Shown: positions 28,055 to 41,400, counted from the stretch's first letter. The stretch is 64,000 nt of DNA from Zeugodacus cucurbitae (GCF_028554725.1 NC_071670.1:74003001-74067000), one strand, 5' to 3'. The notes: generated by a model not told the origin, from the letters alone. Made by a program: numbers and translations.

Positions 28055-28088
28055 AATCACATTATGTAATAATGAAATCACATTATGT
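28055..28088. repeat. 13-bp direct repeat at 21-bp period
   Basis: AATCACATTATGT occurs at 28055-28067 and again exactly at 28076-28088, separated by 8 bp (AATAATGA). The copies start 21 bp apart, two helical turns, so identical factors would face the same side of the DNA. It could equally be a simple local duplication. Confidence 0.75.
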
Positions 28089-28832
28089 TGATGTAGCGGT
28101 CGGTTTCTATTTCAGAAGTAAGGTGATGGATATATACCCTAAATGGGACATTTAAGAACTGAAACCATTTCCGAAGCGATTAAATATCTTCAAGACTTTC
28201 CATTAATCGGCTAATAGATTCGGTTCCTTAAGAGCAAAAGGTAATGTGTGGGAATAGGTTGTAGACGGGAGTGGGAAGAAGACATTGCCAGTTGTTTAAG
28301 TGAAAGACAAAGCTCCAGAAAACTCTTCGTCCTGATTCTGCATACTTTAGTTCGAAAGGTCGGAAAATGATGTTCCTTTGGAAAAGGTCCAACATCCATC
28401 ATTTAGCATTTTTGATGTTTTCAAATACGGACACACGGAAAAATTTATCAAAGTAGAAGTGTAAAGACGGACATGTGTTCGGATAATAGATGTGACTTAA
28501 ATTGAGAAAAGTTGAGAATAAATTTAAATGCTGTGCGGTGCCACTGCTAACAACTAAACTTCTGCTTAGCATTTCCTTTCTTTTGCTTCGCTGTACGCAG
28601 ATATATGTATAAGTCCACCTATTATCTTCATGGATTTCTTTGTTTGTATCCATCGAGGATTCGAAACTGCACTGTTCAGGATTAAAAGCCCTTTGGAAAG
28701 AAGATTACGGTTATTTTTTAAATGGGTCATTAATGCAGAGTCCACTACCGTTTGCTGCTCATCCGCATATGTTTCGTTATGTATGTTTTTGAGTTTTTAT
28801 ATGCCAACGGCGGTTCAAGTTTGGCCATGCAT

Positions 28833-28852
28833 TGACCTATGACCTATGAACT
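28833..28852 (-). promoter_or_regulatory. Triple nuclear-receptor half-site, DR1 spacing
   Basis: On the plus strand TGACCT, TGACCT and TGAACT follow one another, each separated by a single A. On the minus strand this is AGTTCA-T-AGGTCA-T-AGGTCA: two overlapping DR1 elements. DR1 sites of AGGTCA type are classic targets of RXR/USP partners, HNF4, SVP (COUP) and related receptors, and TAGGTCA also resembles the monomer site of the E75/HR3 class. The motif is seen directly. Binding and any ecdysone or metabolic response are inference. Confidence 0.45.
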
Positions 28853-30773
28853 TCCACATTGCATTTGCATCTGTGGTTGGTCAGATCCTAACCTTTGTTC
28901 ACGTGCATACAAAACCTCTGCCGGCTAAGCTCAGTCCCCGCAAAATTAAATGAAACCGCAAACATAGCGGAAAAAGATGCAACTTTTTGGTTTCGCATTC
29001 ACCGATTTAAACGAGCGCAAACGGCGGAAAAGCGTTGCAATTCAGAGCTCCTCCATTGTGGTATGAAGTGGTCTTGGTTCATCCAGCAGCGACGAGAGCA
29101 CCTCCATCAGTGAGCTCATTATTAGTTGCCATTTGCAACTACTCTCACACTCGTTTACCGTTGTGTTTGTAGCTTGGTAGCCAACCAATACAACAAACTC
29201 ATACAAATCCACCTGAAATGGTGGGCATGATGCCGCAACCTCGTTACCAACTGCTAACCAAACGGACTGACAGACTAGTGATTGCCTTAGTGCGATTGCG
29301 GGGGGTGAGGGGAGAACAACTTTTTAATTAAAACAAAACAAGCGTCAGAAGCGTCACTTTGACTGCATTTTTGTATTATATTCCGGTCAGATGGACATCA
29401 ATGGGGGGATGTCTTCCTGCGATTTAAGGGCAAATGTGAAGCACTTCAAAGAGGCGTAAACAGAAATACAAGTTGCGATAGAACACCAGGCGACAACACA
29501 ACAACAGCAATGCCTTCAGTGGAATATGATAAAAAGACAACAAAGGCTAAATTAGCAGGAGAGTAAAAAATTAGAGAAATAAAGCGAACCAGAAGAAAGC
29601 AAAAAAGCCCAAAAAGCGGAAGAAAGTGCGGTTTGGCTTGCAGAAGACCGGCCTGGGCTCACAAGGACAGCAGCAGCGGTAAATGCTACGCGAAATGATG
29701 GAAGGGTCGCAGAAAACGTCGTACGCCACAGCGACAAAAAGGCCAAAAATGTGGCTTCAAAGCAAAAACCAGCGGGCCGCAGAAGTAGAGATGCCTGCCT
29801 TGCCGCTGTGCAAAAACAAAAACATATTTTTATGTTGTGCTGCAAAAAGGCATTCAAGCGAAATTAAGTTGTTACATTATTGTGAGCATTTGGGCCATGC
29901 CTGCTGAAAGTGTCGGTTGGCCGGTGGCTTAACGGCGAGTAAGATTTCGAAAAGGCCGGGTAACCAATTCGACAAACCTCACAAAGATCTATGAAATTGG
30001 TTCTTTTCCGCGCATCGCCACTTAAACTGTAATTGCATTCGGTGAACTTGGTCCATAGACAGGGTCCCTAGTTCAGGGTATCATAATTTCAAAAATTTGA
30101 GGAATGGACGTTTAAATCGAATTCTCTATAACCTGACAACATGTATCGATTTGAAGTCAAAACCAAAAACAAATATCTTACAATGAGAGACTCGGTTTGA
30201 ATTATCATCCAAGCTTTTCGGGTGGACGAATAGACTGAAATTGTCAGTAGGAATATTTCCCAATTATGTAGGAAGCGTTTGTGGTATTTATGAAAGAGGG
30301 TTTTCAGCTCACTTGCATTATTATTGGGTAATGTTTTGCTCGAGTTTTTCTTTTATGGGACTTCTTTTCGTCTGCTTTGCTTTTACCTTTTGTCATGAAA
30401 GGCGTCATTTGTGTCCTTTTTTCTTCGTTTTGTAACACAGTTATTTTTTCCCTTGCTATTACCGTTTGTACTTGTGGCATTGTTGTTGTTGCCGTTGCGT
30501 TTTCACATTACAGTTGACTTGTTAGTGGCAGTTGTGAATATGAAGTGGCCATAATCCGCGCCGGCAAAATGGACTATAGTGCGAAATTAAAAGACGAAAA
30601 TATTTGAAGCGCAAGTGTTGCGCATTGTTCACCGCGCCGCCGCCGCCTAATCCCGCCGCTTACTTACGAACGCAGTGCCGTTTGCAGCCTTTTTATTTTA
30701 CGACTTGTCTTGTTTTGCTTTGTTTTGTTTTCACTTTTTAAGATTCTAATTGAGTTATATTCTTTCATTTCAG

Positions 30774-30892
30774 GTATGCCGGAAAGGCACTCGAGGGAAA
30801 ACCATGTTACTTATAGAGCAACCTAGCGGGGGGCTACCATCTAGTATTATGGAAATTCAGATTAGGTTTGGTGAACTGATTTGGGATTCTGA
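30774..30892 (+). other. Candidate internal exon (119 nt)
   Basis: The left edge has a strong fly acceptor: branch-like CTAAT about 25 nt upstream, then a T-rich tract ending TTTCATTTCAG. The right edge has a GTAAGT donor beginning at 30893 (exon ends TCTGA). One frame is open across the whole exon in phase 0 with two bases left over (39 codons, starting VCRKGTRGKT). I do not recognise the peptide. Both splice sites are good, but 119 nt between a chance acceptor and donor is not improbable in 64 kb, and the exon could also be untranslated. Its partner exons are not visible. Confidence 0.2.
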
Positions 30893-30937
30893 GTAAGTTG
30901 GTTGAGTTTTAAGAGCTTTCGATAATATTTTAAATGA

Positions 30938-31019
30938 AAATTATTTTCGGAAAAATTATCGACGGCATTTCAATGTGGCATTTAGAAATAAAAATATTTT
31001 TTTTTTTCGAAAATAATTT
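30938..31019. repeat. Inverted repeat, about 18-bp stem
   Basis: AAATTATTTTCG at 30938-30949 is mirrored exactly by CGAAAATAATTT at 31008-31019. The pairing continues inward through an A tract against a T tract. The 58-bp spacer includes GACGGCATTTCAATG. It starts 46 bp after the candidate exon at 30774-30892. It could be a very small foldback or MITE remnant or simply AT-rich coincidence. No clear target-site duplication flanks it. Confidence 0.4.
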
Positions 31020-31099
31020 AATCTAAGCCATAACTCAAAGGGATGATGTCCAATAATGAATTGTAGAAAATAAGATTCTGCGCATGCCCGCTCTATTCA

Positions 31100-32300
31100 T
31101 TGGCGCAACTGGTCGAATTTACTGCAAGGATTTTCTCTTTACGTCTCTCTTCGTAACCTTTCATCAAATTAAATATTTAGGTGGAAATGAATGCTGTTAT
31201 AAATGTATCCAAATAACGGTTTGAACATTCGCTTAAGTTCCACGAAGAAATTATGGGAATTCGGGTCTGCATATCTGCATATATCCATTAAAATTCAGAG
31301 CGCTACAATAATTGAAGAGCAAGTAGATTTATTGAGCGAGCTATATCAATCTTTTCATTCAAATATTTTGCAAAACTTTGAAATTCTATTAACTTTTTGA
31401 TTCACGATTCGAGTTGAGAGAGGAGTAAATATGCTTGTAAATATTGTGAACATATATATTCTGAATGGTCTTCCCTGCAGAAATATGAAAATCCCGCTTT
31501 GAATGCTCCAACAGTAGCCGGCTATCTGGTTTGTTTTCTAATGGTATCGAGAGGACTAGTTTTCATTTAAAGGGTTAAACTTTTTAAATATTTCTCCACC
31601 AAACTATCTTCTTGATCCAAAAGATATTGAAATATTTTTAATTCAACGCCAAACATATGTCCATATTTTTGAAATCCGTGTTGACGAGGTAATAAATAAA
31701 ATCTAATCATTATAGCATAATATAAAAATTAATTATTTTGACATGTTCAGTTCACTGGACTATTGTATTTTTTGAGTCTGTTGGGTCTTCCTTTGTAGCA
31801 TCGGATCTTCAGGCTAAAGACAAGACCGTGTGTCGTGGCCGAGGATTTGGTTTAATGATTCTGGGTTCATTAAAGTTTGGAAGTTAGATGTAGACCTCAT
31901 TTCAGTTCTGATTTTTTTAAATTTGTATTTGATGCATAGATTTATATGATATAATTAATGCGTCCATTGACCGAAAAACCAAGGAAAAAATGCAGGATAT
32001 GATAATATATTCGAATACGAATTGGCAAATAAAGAAGAAGAACATTAACCGATTTGATAATTTTATAAAACTTCTGCATTTAGTTTGAGTTTGACAGCCA
32101 GCCAGCATTTATCATGAATCCATGGCAGAAAGAAAGTTTACCAAAAATGGTCTAGACTTATCCGAATGTACATTGGTGGTAACCACTGTTCATCATCAAG
32201 AGGCCTCGTTTGGTCATTCAAGCGTTAATTGTTTCTTGGGTTACCCTTATACTACTGTGAAGAACGGTTATCCTGTAACCAGTATCCTGTTTTAGCGAAC
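31100..32300. other. AT-rich non-coding stretch, nothing recognised
   Basis: The sequence is AT-rich with short ORFs only. A string CATTTAAAGGGTTAA at about 31564 resembles the right end of the MITE at 32305-32477 with one extra A, but no matching left end was found nearby. I see no RNA gene, splice-site pair or domain. Confidence 0.5.
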
Positions 32301-32304
32301 TTAA

Positions 32305-32477
32305 CCCTTAAATGCATGAGTTCAGCCCCAAAACAGAGACTGCCGACCACTTCATTAGGTTATTGCCAACTGAGTATAAACTTCTGCAAGCTGCGGAATT
32401 TTGAAATAACCGTTAGCATTTATGACGCCTACTGTGGAATCGTATGTACCATATATGGTACGCCATGCATTTAAGGG
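32305..32477. mobile_element. piggyBac-type MITE (non-autonomous), 173 bp
   Basis: TTAA at 32301-32304 and 32478-32481 flank a 173-bp element. It begins CCCTTAAATGCATG and ends with the exact inverse (CATGCATTTAAGGG). TTAA target duplication plus CCC...GGG termini are the hallmark of the piggyBac superfamily. The inverted repeats are identical for 14 bp (18 with the TTAA), then diverge. A 16-bp perfect palindrome (GTACCATATATGGTAC, 32446-32461) sits just inside the right end. There is no transposase coding: an apparent plus-strand ORF over the element is incidental. It would have been mobilised in trans by a related piggyBac element. The intact termini suggest a fairly recent insertion. Confidence 0.85.
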
Positions 32478-32499
32478 TTAAAATAAATTTACTTTTGAG

Positions 32500-35400
32500 C
32501 TTCAGAAAATGAGGGAAAGGTATATTAAAAGCTTCATGCTTTATTACTTTCCGTGCATTATGGTTGGTTATAGGGAAGCGTACTTGAACTTTGAAATAGA
32601 TAAACAGATTTATAAAACATCAGAGCTTATAAAATAGTGGGAACGAAATCAAGCTTTTATAATTTTAGGTTGAACACAGAGCTCTCCTTGTTCAAACTAA
32701 ATCGACTGTTCTATAATTTAAGCTACGGCGAAGAGGTGTTGGAAATTGATAAAAGTTTTTTGCTTTATTTTCGTATTAGCTTTTATAAGAAATTAACGTC
32801 ATAAGCTTAAAAATGCTAACGAAGTTGGTAAATATTTTTTTTGGTGAATTTATAGGGCTTCTACTTCCTCTCCGAAGTGTTTTGACTTACTGTAGTTACT
32901 GTATTAAAACTGTAGGTGTAGTAGAGTTGTATTTGTCGTATCTCGTAGTATGTGTCGTTGTACATCCCAGAAAATTAGGTTTCTGAAAGTCAGGATCAGA
33001 GCCTTTGAAATGTCGCATCGCGTCTTTTTCAGTTCTTGTTAGGAATGACCATCCGCTATTTTAAGTGAACTATTTCCTAGAGCTATATCCGCTTTGCTTC
33101 GAAGGTATTTTGCCTATTTTAAATAAGGTTTTTCAACTTTCTTAAGATTACTTTGTATCTCCGCGCATTTACAAAATGGGAATGAAGGCCTTCAATGGGG
33201 AGCTATGTGAATGTTTACAGTTAGAGTGTTTTTCTATAACGGATCTTAAACACGCGTGAAGTTTGGTCGATGATATTTGTGTGTGTGTGTGCGTGAAAAT
33301 CATTTCTGTGGCCGATCGTAAACAAATTGGATTAATTGCGCATCCATGAAATTGAGGTTAATTTCAATGCATTTTGCGGTTAATTGCACAGTGGCCGCCA
33401 CCGACAGCCACCGACAGCCACACTGCTTATCACCGCTGCTATCAGCCGTCGTTGCCAGCCGTTCAAGATAGTTGTCATATTTTTTATGATTCGTAAAAAT
33501 GTCCCTCGCATACATGCATCTACATATCTGTATGTGATATATGTGTGTGTGCACGCATTCTGCGGTGGGCTCGTGGGCGTGGACATAAGCGGTGTTGCGT
33601 AAACCGTAATTGTCATAAATTTGTCGCCATCTGAACGTAATTACATACATGTAATTAATTGTTTACAAAACGAATTCACTCCCCAGAGTGGAAAAATGAA
33701 ATAAATATACGAACTACAACTACCGTAAGCGCATCTCTCTGTGTGGCTGAGTGTCTCTTTGATGTGTGCGGCATTGTTGTTGCGAGTGTTTCGCATATTT
33801 CTGCGTTTATGTTTCTGATTTATTCAATTTGCTGACTCCCACCTATCTTCTCTTTAAAGCACATAATTATGAAATAACCAGCATAACCTACATTTCTGTG
33901 TGGCTTTAATGCCCACGCAACTTCGCATAACTCGCACACATAGCCGTGGTGCCCGTTGTTGTTGTTGTGCATTGCAAATGGCCGCGTCGGAATGCGGCTG
34001 GACGTCGCTGCTGCGTTCGCACAAATTTAGAAATAGTTGCAGCCGCGATAATCCTCGAACGCAATCGCTCTAAGCTTTAATATGTTTAACAAAAAATAAA
34101 CAAAAACAACAACAACAACAAATGCATTGCTGCTATCGTCCGCCATCTGCAGCAATAATCTGGCAAAAATTCCAATTGCACAAAAATAGATACCGTTATG
34201 GCCGTTCGAACTGCAGGTGATACGAGCCAAAGCGCTCGCCGAAGCGCCGAGCGTGAAAAAAGCGCCCGAAAAAAGTCGCACGAAAGACTGCAAATTACCG
34301 TTGTATAAAAGTGTCATGCAATTTATCGTTGATTCATGTTCTCTGCTCAGTGTCGCCTTGCTTTAATTGTTGCATTTATTGTTGTTATCTATGGTACATT
34401 CGGCGTGTGGAGGACGCGAGCTTAGTCGTGGGAAAAAAGGGCTTCGGACAGGTTTTTATCGAAATATTTTCGAAATGAATTTTATCGCAGTTAAATCACC
34501 TTTCTTGTCACTTCACATGCGTTTGGCTGTGTGTTGGTGTACTGTTATTCGGCGTTATTTATGTTATTTGTTGTTGTGCAATATGACTCTCCGATTTATG
34601 TGAATAATAATAAAGTGAAATAGGATGCGCGTTTTTGCAGTAAACCTGTAAATTGGCATAAACACACACACCCACACATATGTGTATGGACACACCCGTC
34701 GGATTAAAGCCATTATGTAAATGAAAATTCATGGAATTCGAGCAATCATTCAATTGGGTTATGATTGAATGTTTGAATAAAACCAATTGAAGTGTTTACT
34801 AATCCCCAAATTAGATTCGAAAAATTTGTTTAACTCGCATCTATCAACCTATAACGGCACACGCGCGTATTTGCGCTTTATTGGCTATTTACAGTTAAAT
34901 TAAACTGCAGTTAAACTATTATTAAAGGATAAATTTGGAGGACAGTCCAAGGGATTATACTAAGCTAATGGCTCTCGTTCCAATACAGTTCTGATTAGCT
35001 TTTAATGTCATATTTTTTTCATTATATCTGTTTCTCATCAAGTAAGTCCGATAGAGAGAGGTGATGAACATCCAAAACTGCGTGCAAGAAACACGGACTG
35101 TAACTGGCATATGAGTCGATCTTGAGGACCTCTTTCACTCGCTTTTCTGCCAGATGTCACTTAAGTTTATCTATAGGCGAGCGGCGTGCGCCCGTGCGTA
35201 TGAGTAACATTTTACGTCACAAACAGGAGAAGCCGCTGCTGATGCTCATTGAGACGGAGGCACCTTAAAATAACTAATGTCGCCTGGAGGCCATGAATTA
35301 AATTTACTTGCTGCGCAGATTGTCCGACGCTTGGCTATATTTATGTTTACGAACGCATTGGCGCATTTGCGATTTAACGCTCGAACTGACACTGCATTCA

Positions 35401-38400
35401 GCCGTGAAGCAGAGCTAATTTGCATTAATCTCACACAGGCTGCACATAAGAGCTTAAGCATAAGGGCAAAAATAAATATGCAAATCAACACATTCGGAGT
35501 TCGTCTATCATTTAATTGCCGTTACACAGAAGATGTATGGTAGGTATTCTGCGTTCGCCTTTAACTCTTGAAATGTGTCTTTTGCTCCGCCGTGATTTGT
35601 GTATGGCTGAGTGCTCTCCGAGTTGTTACATGTGCGCTGTTCCCCGCCGTCCGCCCGTCGAAATGCCACAGTTGCTACCTTTGAGCCTGCGACCGGTGCA
35701 GATGTCATTTCCACATTCCTTCCGCTGGCGCCAGCGGCCACTCGCAGCTAATGCAGCGGCACCTGCAACCGCATGCGACGCCGTCATTTTCCGTCACTCG
35801 GCGAGCACGCAGCGGGAGCAATCAGTGAAATATCCGCTTCAGCTGCAGGCAATTTCGCTGAGTTTCCAATTGCTTGTTGATTGACTGACTCGGCGCGCTG
35901 CGGCATTACGCTGCGCTGAAGTCGAGTTCCTGTCTGCGAAGTCGGCCGCGAAACGACTACTCTGAGGACCGGCGGCTGTGCTTGCCTGCCAAGCGAAGCG
36001 CGCTGATCGTCGTCGCATGACTGTGCGACGCACTCGCGGCGGCAAAGGCGACGGCGACGGCAACAGTCTTGCAATGTGGAGCGCGGAGCGGATATTAATT
36101 TTAAGCGTGTGATAAATGCAACGAGACGTGCTACAGGATGCCGAACAAGTACGCGCTCGCGTGTGTTTGTGTGTGTGTGAGTGCGTGTGTGGGCACGTTT
36201 CACTTGTCGCTGGCTGGAAGTCGCTTTTTGCGCTTCTCGAATCTCATTTAAGTCCTGCGAGGCTTTGACGCTTTCATCATTGAATCTTTCATTTTCGTTT
36301 CATTTCGTTTGGTTCGTTTTTTTCTCGCTCCTTTGTTTGCATTCGCTTTGGCTTTGCGATTGAATTACGTTAATCGATGACGGAAATTAGTTTTTCCTTA
36401 CAGCGTAGGTAGTTTCGAGCTTGAGAGTTTTTAAATGGAAATTCTTTTACAGGAAATTGGTTTTGCAAAGGTGTTGATTCTCTCAAAATGCAGTGGCCGC
36501 GTAATTAAATATCGGATTTTTCCGTTATTCTGCCGAATGTGCTAAGTGACGTTCAGCATAGAGTGCCTCATGGAGTGCTCTTTGGAACAGTGAACGATTT
36601 GGCTTTTAGATATTTCGAGGGAAGATTCGGTAATATGTTCTGTGGACACAACGATTTGGAACTCTACTCGACTTTGAAAAATATGAATATGGATTAATTC
36701 TATTTGAATCTGAAACAACACTGTTGAGGATTTGAAGGCTTTGGAGCTGCAGATCGGATGTGTCTTAAGACTTCTTAGTCAATCATTCGTAGTTGGTCGT
36801 ACATTTAAAACAACGGCTAATAACTTTCCATTTGAAATACCGTTAATAATTCAATTCGTCTTTCATCGATATAAAAAATGGTACATAAAAAAATCCCAGG
36901 ACAGGGTAGAGATATTTCCTCAATATTATAAAATTTTTAACGACTGTATGAATTACTCAAAAAACAAAAAATTAAAAATGAGGAACGAGAAGTAAGTACC
37001 GATTCACCATTTAGCAGATAGGAATTCAGAGAAATGTTTGGGAAAACCCCATTATTCCATGACTTCTTGTGAATTAGTCTCGACACCCAGTCTTTAATTA
37101 TTTTCAAATTATTTACTCTTATTATCTCTGCGATAAGTATTTGTCGATGATTAATATAAAATCATTTGTTAATTTGAAAAGTTGTGTCTTATTGCTTGTA
37201 AAGATTTAAGTTTTTTGTTTCGAACGCGATTTTTTCGATTGAACAAAATATAAAAATACTTTTTTTATAAGACTCAATCACATACTCCCAACAATAAGCG
37301 AAGTAATGCGCAAATAAAACAGCCGAAACGATTTTGGGAGTAAGTAAGAAATGTAGTTACGCTGAAGACTACCGCGTGTTTTAAGGGAAATGTGTCGAGG
37401 AAAAAGGAAAGAAAAAAGTTATTTGCAAAGAGTGAAAGCGAATCACCACAGAATGAAATCGAAATTGAAAATTAGTCAAACGGCGAAGTGGCGCAGTGTG
37501 CCAGTACAACAAGCTGAGCCGATTGTCAGAGTCGAGTGGTGGTTCGGTGGCTGCGTTGAGGCGGTCGATGCAATTGCACAGAAAGCCTTAGCTTGTAAAC
37601 GTCAGCAGATATGAGTCAATATGCTAGTCATTGTGCGTGCATTCAGTCCCGTTGGAGTTCCGCACGCACTCACTCACTTGCATTCAAACGAAGCATTCTT
37701 TGTTTACATATCCACTCACCCTCCACCTCTGAGAATTGAAGCGACGCTTTCGTCGCATACGAGTGATTGCCTGCTTATTCCTCTCGCTTTGGACACCTGC
37801 TTCGCTCCTGAGAGCGTCATTTTTAGTTGCGGAGAGAGCTTTTGCGCTCTTATACTTTGCTGGCGACTCCCTCGTCAGAGCGAGCATGTTTGCCGTGGGC
37901 TTTGTTATTGGTGTCCGAATTTGTGATTTGTTGACAATTTGTCTGCTTTCTGGCTGGCGCAGCGCGAGGGGTGGCACGATGGATGTTGCCAACCAATTTA
38001 TGCTAATGGATTTTAATAAAAATTAACAAGATACTCATATAAGCTCACCAAATGCCCGATAAACACTAGAGATTCACGATACAAACAAGCAGCTAATGGC
38101 ATGCCCACGCTGCTCTGCCGCCTATAAATAGACTGCGAAAGTGAAGCTTGTTTGTTTGGCTGAAGTTGCCTGTTTCTTGCCTGCCGTGGAGGGATTACTT
38201 GCGTGAGTGGCACATATCTGCAATGAATCGTTCCAGCAAAGTGTGCGTTCTTCAAGTTAAGTCGCATCCCTCAAGAGGTCAATTATGTTTACGCATTTAA
38301 AAGCATTCATCGAAGAAGATTTAAATGAAATAATAATATAATCAATTATAGAAGGAAAATATGCTCGAGTTGGGATTAAAGCAATTGAAAGCAAGAAATA

Positions 38401-41400
38401 AGGTTGAATTGAAACGTAGGTTTAAGGTATATATTTATGTTTGTACAAACTTGTTTTGGAGTTCATAACGGTAAAATTCGAAATTACTTATTTCAGCTAT
38501 GATGGTTAGGTTTCGAGGCTTTTCGCCCAGGCGAATATTGCGAGTATTACACTTGAAAAACTGGTACGGGACCAACGGACCCTCGTTTATCGACAAATAC
38601 TTTGAGCCTACCACAAATATGTCCAGTTGGCTTAATCAGTTTTCATCATATAAATTAATGAATAAGCGAAATAATGAAAGGAAGATTTCCGATTCTAACA
38701 CTTGATCCAGGCTAAGAGATCCTTTGATGTCCCTTTTTGGTCAAGTTCTATATTTCACTGCTTTCGTTTAATTTCGAAATAATTGTTTAACAAAAAACCG
38801 CAGAATAGCCGCTGCGAGCAATTACTTTCTCGGTTGCGACTTCATGTTTGTGAGGTGCGAGTTAAGCGGCTTCTGGCACTTTTAAGCATTTAATGTTTCA
38901 TTTTAGCTCTTAATTAAACCATTTAAGTTAAAATGCTACACACATCACCTCCCCTCTTGCTGCTTCAATCTGAGACGATGAACGTCAATTTGCTGCTGAT
39001 CTCCTTGCAACATCTAAGCTGCCACATAACACCTTCACTTGCCACTCGCATGTCTCTGCGAAACTGTGAAAGACAAATAAGTGCAATGCAGCATGTAACC
39101 GCAGTTGGTGTGTGGGTGTATGCGCAAGGCATATCACATGCGCCCCGGTGCATGCGTTCGAGTGAGAGTGTATTACAATGCCCTAATGAACATTTAAACT
39201 ATCTTCCACTTGGCTAATTCCAGCTTTGAGGCGGAATTCCCCACTAGCAGCCATACATCCACACACCCTCGCTCACATACATACTCATAAATGCCGTTAG
39301 AGACAGACATATGAACATACATACATGCATGAGTGTTTGGAATATTCCTTTTTGGTGCAGCCGTAAATAAATAGCTCCGTCAGTGAGTATGAGCTCTGGA
39401 TGTGTCGTGTAAGGAAAATGGGGATCTTAGTTTGGACTGAAAAAAGTACTCAAGTGGAATCGTTTTTGCATTAATAAATAGGAAATTGAGTAAAATCTGC
39501 CTAAAGGGATCTTGAAATGAGAATGAACTGATCTTGAACTGATTACTCGGCAGTGTTATCGGCTCGCTCTTAAATTTGTATTTGGACTCTGAGCTTGAGT
39601 ATATCAAAAGCCAATGATATATACATCCTCAGTCCTAAAACCGACACTGGCCTGAAATCGAGTATTTTGCTGCTGCGGCTTGTAACTTACTACTTCAAGT
39701 ACGGAAGAACAGAATAGGAAAAGTGCTGCCTTAAATGCTTCTTCTCCCGTCTACTAGGGTGCTTGCACACTTGATAAACAGCAACACCAAAGGGTCCTGC
39801 CCCATCCGCAACACACATTTTATTGTCGCTCGCACTCGTTTGCATGCCACATGTGCCACACACACACGCAGCCCGGTATTTGAGGCAAAATGCAGTGTAA
39901 GCGTAATGAAGTACCGTTAGTGGAGCGTTGCGCGTGTGTGTGTTGTTGTTGTGTGTCGCATTTTAATCCGTTTCATGTTGACTTACGAAATTTGCTGAAT
40001 GTGTCTCGGTTGGCACTCGTGGCATAGCCCGGCTACCGACTTTCCCTGCCAAGAGTTTTCTGCTGCAGCCAAAATGGGCACCATTGTTGTTGTTCCGGTG
40101 ATATCTGTTGCGTTGCTGTCTTAAATTTGTTAATGAGATTGCTGACGCGATAATTTGTACATCTAATTTACTGTTACGAAACACTCACTGTACATGCCCC
40201 GTGTTTTTGTTGTATGTGTGTTGCTGTGTGTGTGGCGATATGTAGAGAATGAAAGTATGACATTTCCAGCATGTCGAAACAAAAAGTTGTGAAATTCCAT
40301 TCGCAACTTTATGCAATCTCTGAAATAAATGTATCACTTTCACTTTTTAGTCCCACATACACACACATACACGAGGCAAACCGGGTTTTATTTGTTGATT
40401 TAAAATTTGTTGCACAGTGGAACATCTCCTATTATCTGCGAGTAAAACATTTTGAAATGATTGTCTCATCAGACCCTGGGATGTTGCCTCATAATAACGG
40501 TTACCAATATTCCTATAATCATGAATAACGGTATGTGCCTGTAGTACTCTCCACTTTCGCGTCAAATATGCCTTTATTTTTAAATTGAAATACAAATTCA
40601 ATTTAATGGTTACTCTGTTCGGCTAAACTCCTCTTGGAATTTGAACTGTGTATTATCCGCAGCCACATAACAGAAATTATGAAAAATCCGCTCGAAACAA
40701 ATATTTGTTTTTTCTTTTTCAGAACCTTCTTGGTCATCTTGCGATACTGTGCGCACCGCTCAGCTGAGGTAGAGCTTATCTCCACATTCGAATCTTTTCT
40801 GCTGTTTGACCCTCGAACTTTTGTTAACATTCCACCGGCTACAGATCTGGACATGTTAGGGGCACGGGCAACGTGACCCGACAACAGCACATATGAACAA
40901 ATTTGTGCCGGAATGGCCAATGAAGGCCGAAATGCTCTGCTAACAACACGCTGAAGACATAATAAACCCACATTCAAACCCAGGCTACATGTGGACGTGG
41001 CCACACATACATACGTGCACATGTGGCCATCCAGTCCTAAGATTGCTCGGAAGATTGACACATAGAGTCGTTGATATTTGCATTCCCTTTTTATTTGCAT
41101 TCTCATTTTCGTATCATTGTCCGTTTTACGAGCGCCCGGCTCCCCGGCTACCAACCCGCCTACTCGCCTACGCTTGTTCAAGCGCAATTTCAGATTGTCT
41201 ATATTGTCTTTCTGGCCGCTGGGTAGGTGGTGGGGGAGTACTCGTTTCGTATTGCGAGCGTTTGTTGAGTATAAGTGTGTGCTTGTGCGTTTATCCTTTA
41301 CCTTCATCATTTTTACTCAATTGTTCGCTCGCCTCCCCGAACCCCAACACTCCTCGCCCATAGGCGGCTCATCAGGCGGACTTTGCTAACACCGACACCT

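Larger units (their letters stand above)
27900..30700. other. Non-coding stretch, no gene recognised
   Basis: The first part (to about 28.6 kb) is AT-rich and featureless except for the 13-bp direct repeat. The rest is of balanced composition with small overlapping ORFs and the DR1-type motif near 28.84 kb. A GC-rich patch around 29.6-29.9 kb is purine-rich on the plus strand and generates apparent Lys/Arg/Ala-rich frames. No RNA gene or domain was recognised. Confidence 0.55.

Noticed and set aside
34304..34350. TATAAAAG with TTCATG 32 bp downstream and TCAGTG 44 bp downstream
   Set aside because: The initiator match is poor at the right distance and the good initiator is too far. It is kept out of the promoter calls.
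37684..37992. 102-codon basic minus-strand frame running into a GTGAGT
   Set aside because: The donor is weak (AGG before GTGAGT), and two plus-strand frames of about 100 codons cover the same DNA. This looks like a chance block with few stops.
40603..41310. Longest ORF (235 codons, minus strand, ATG in good context)
   Set aside because: No recognisable domain. The Lys run is only the complement of a T-rich acceptor-like tract, other frames are open over much of it, and two more ORFs of about 200 codons in the window look equally random. A homology search or ribosome profiling would overturn this.
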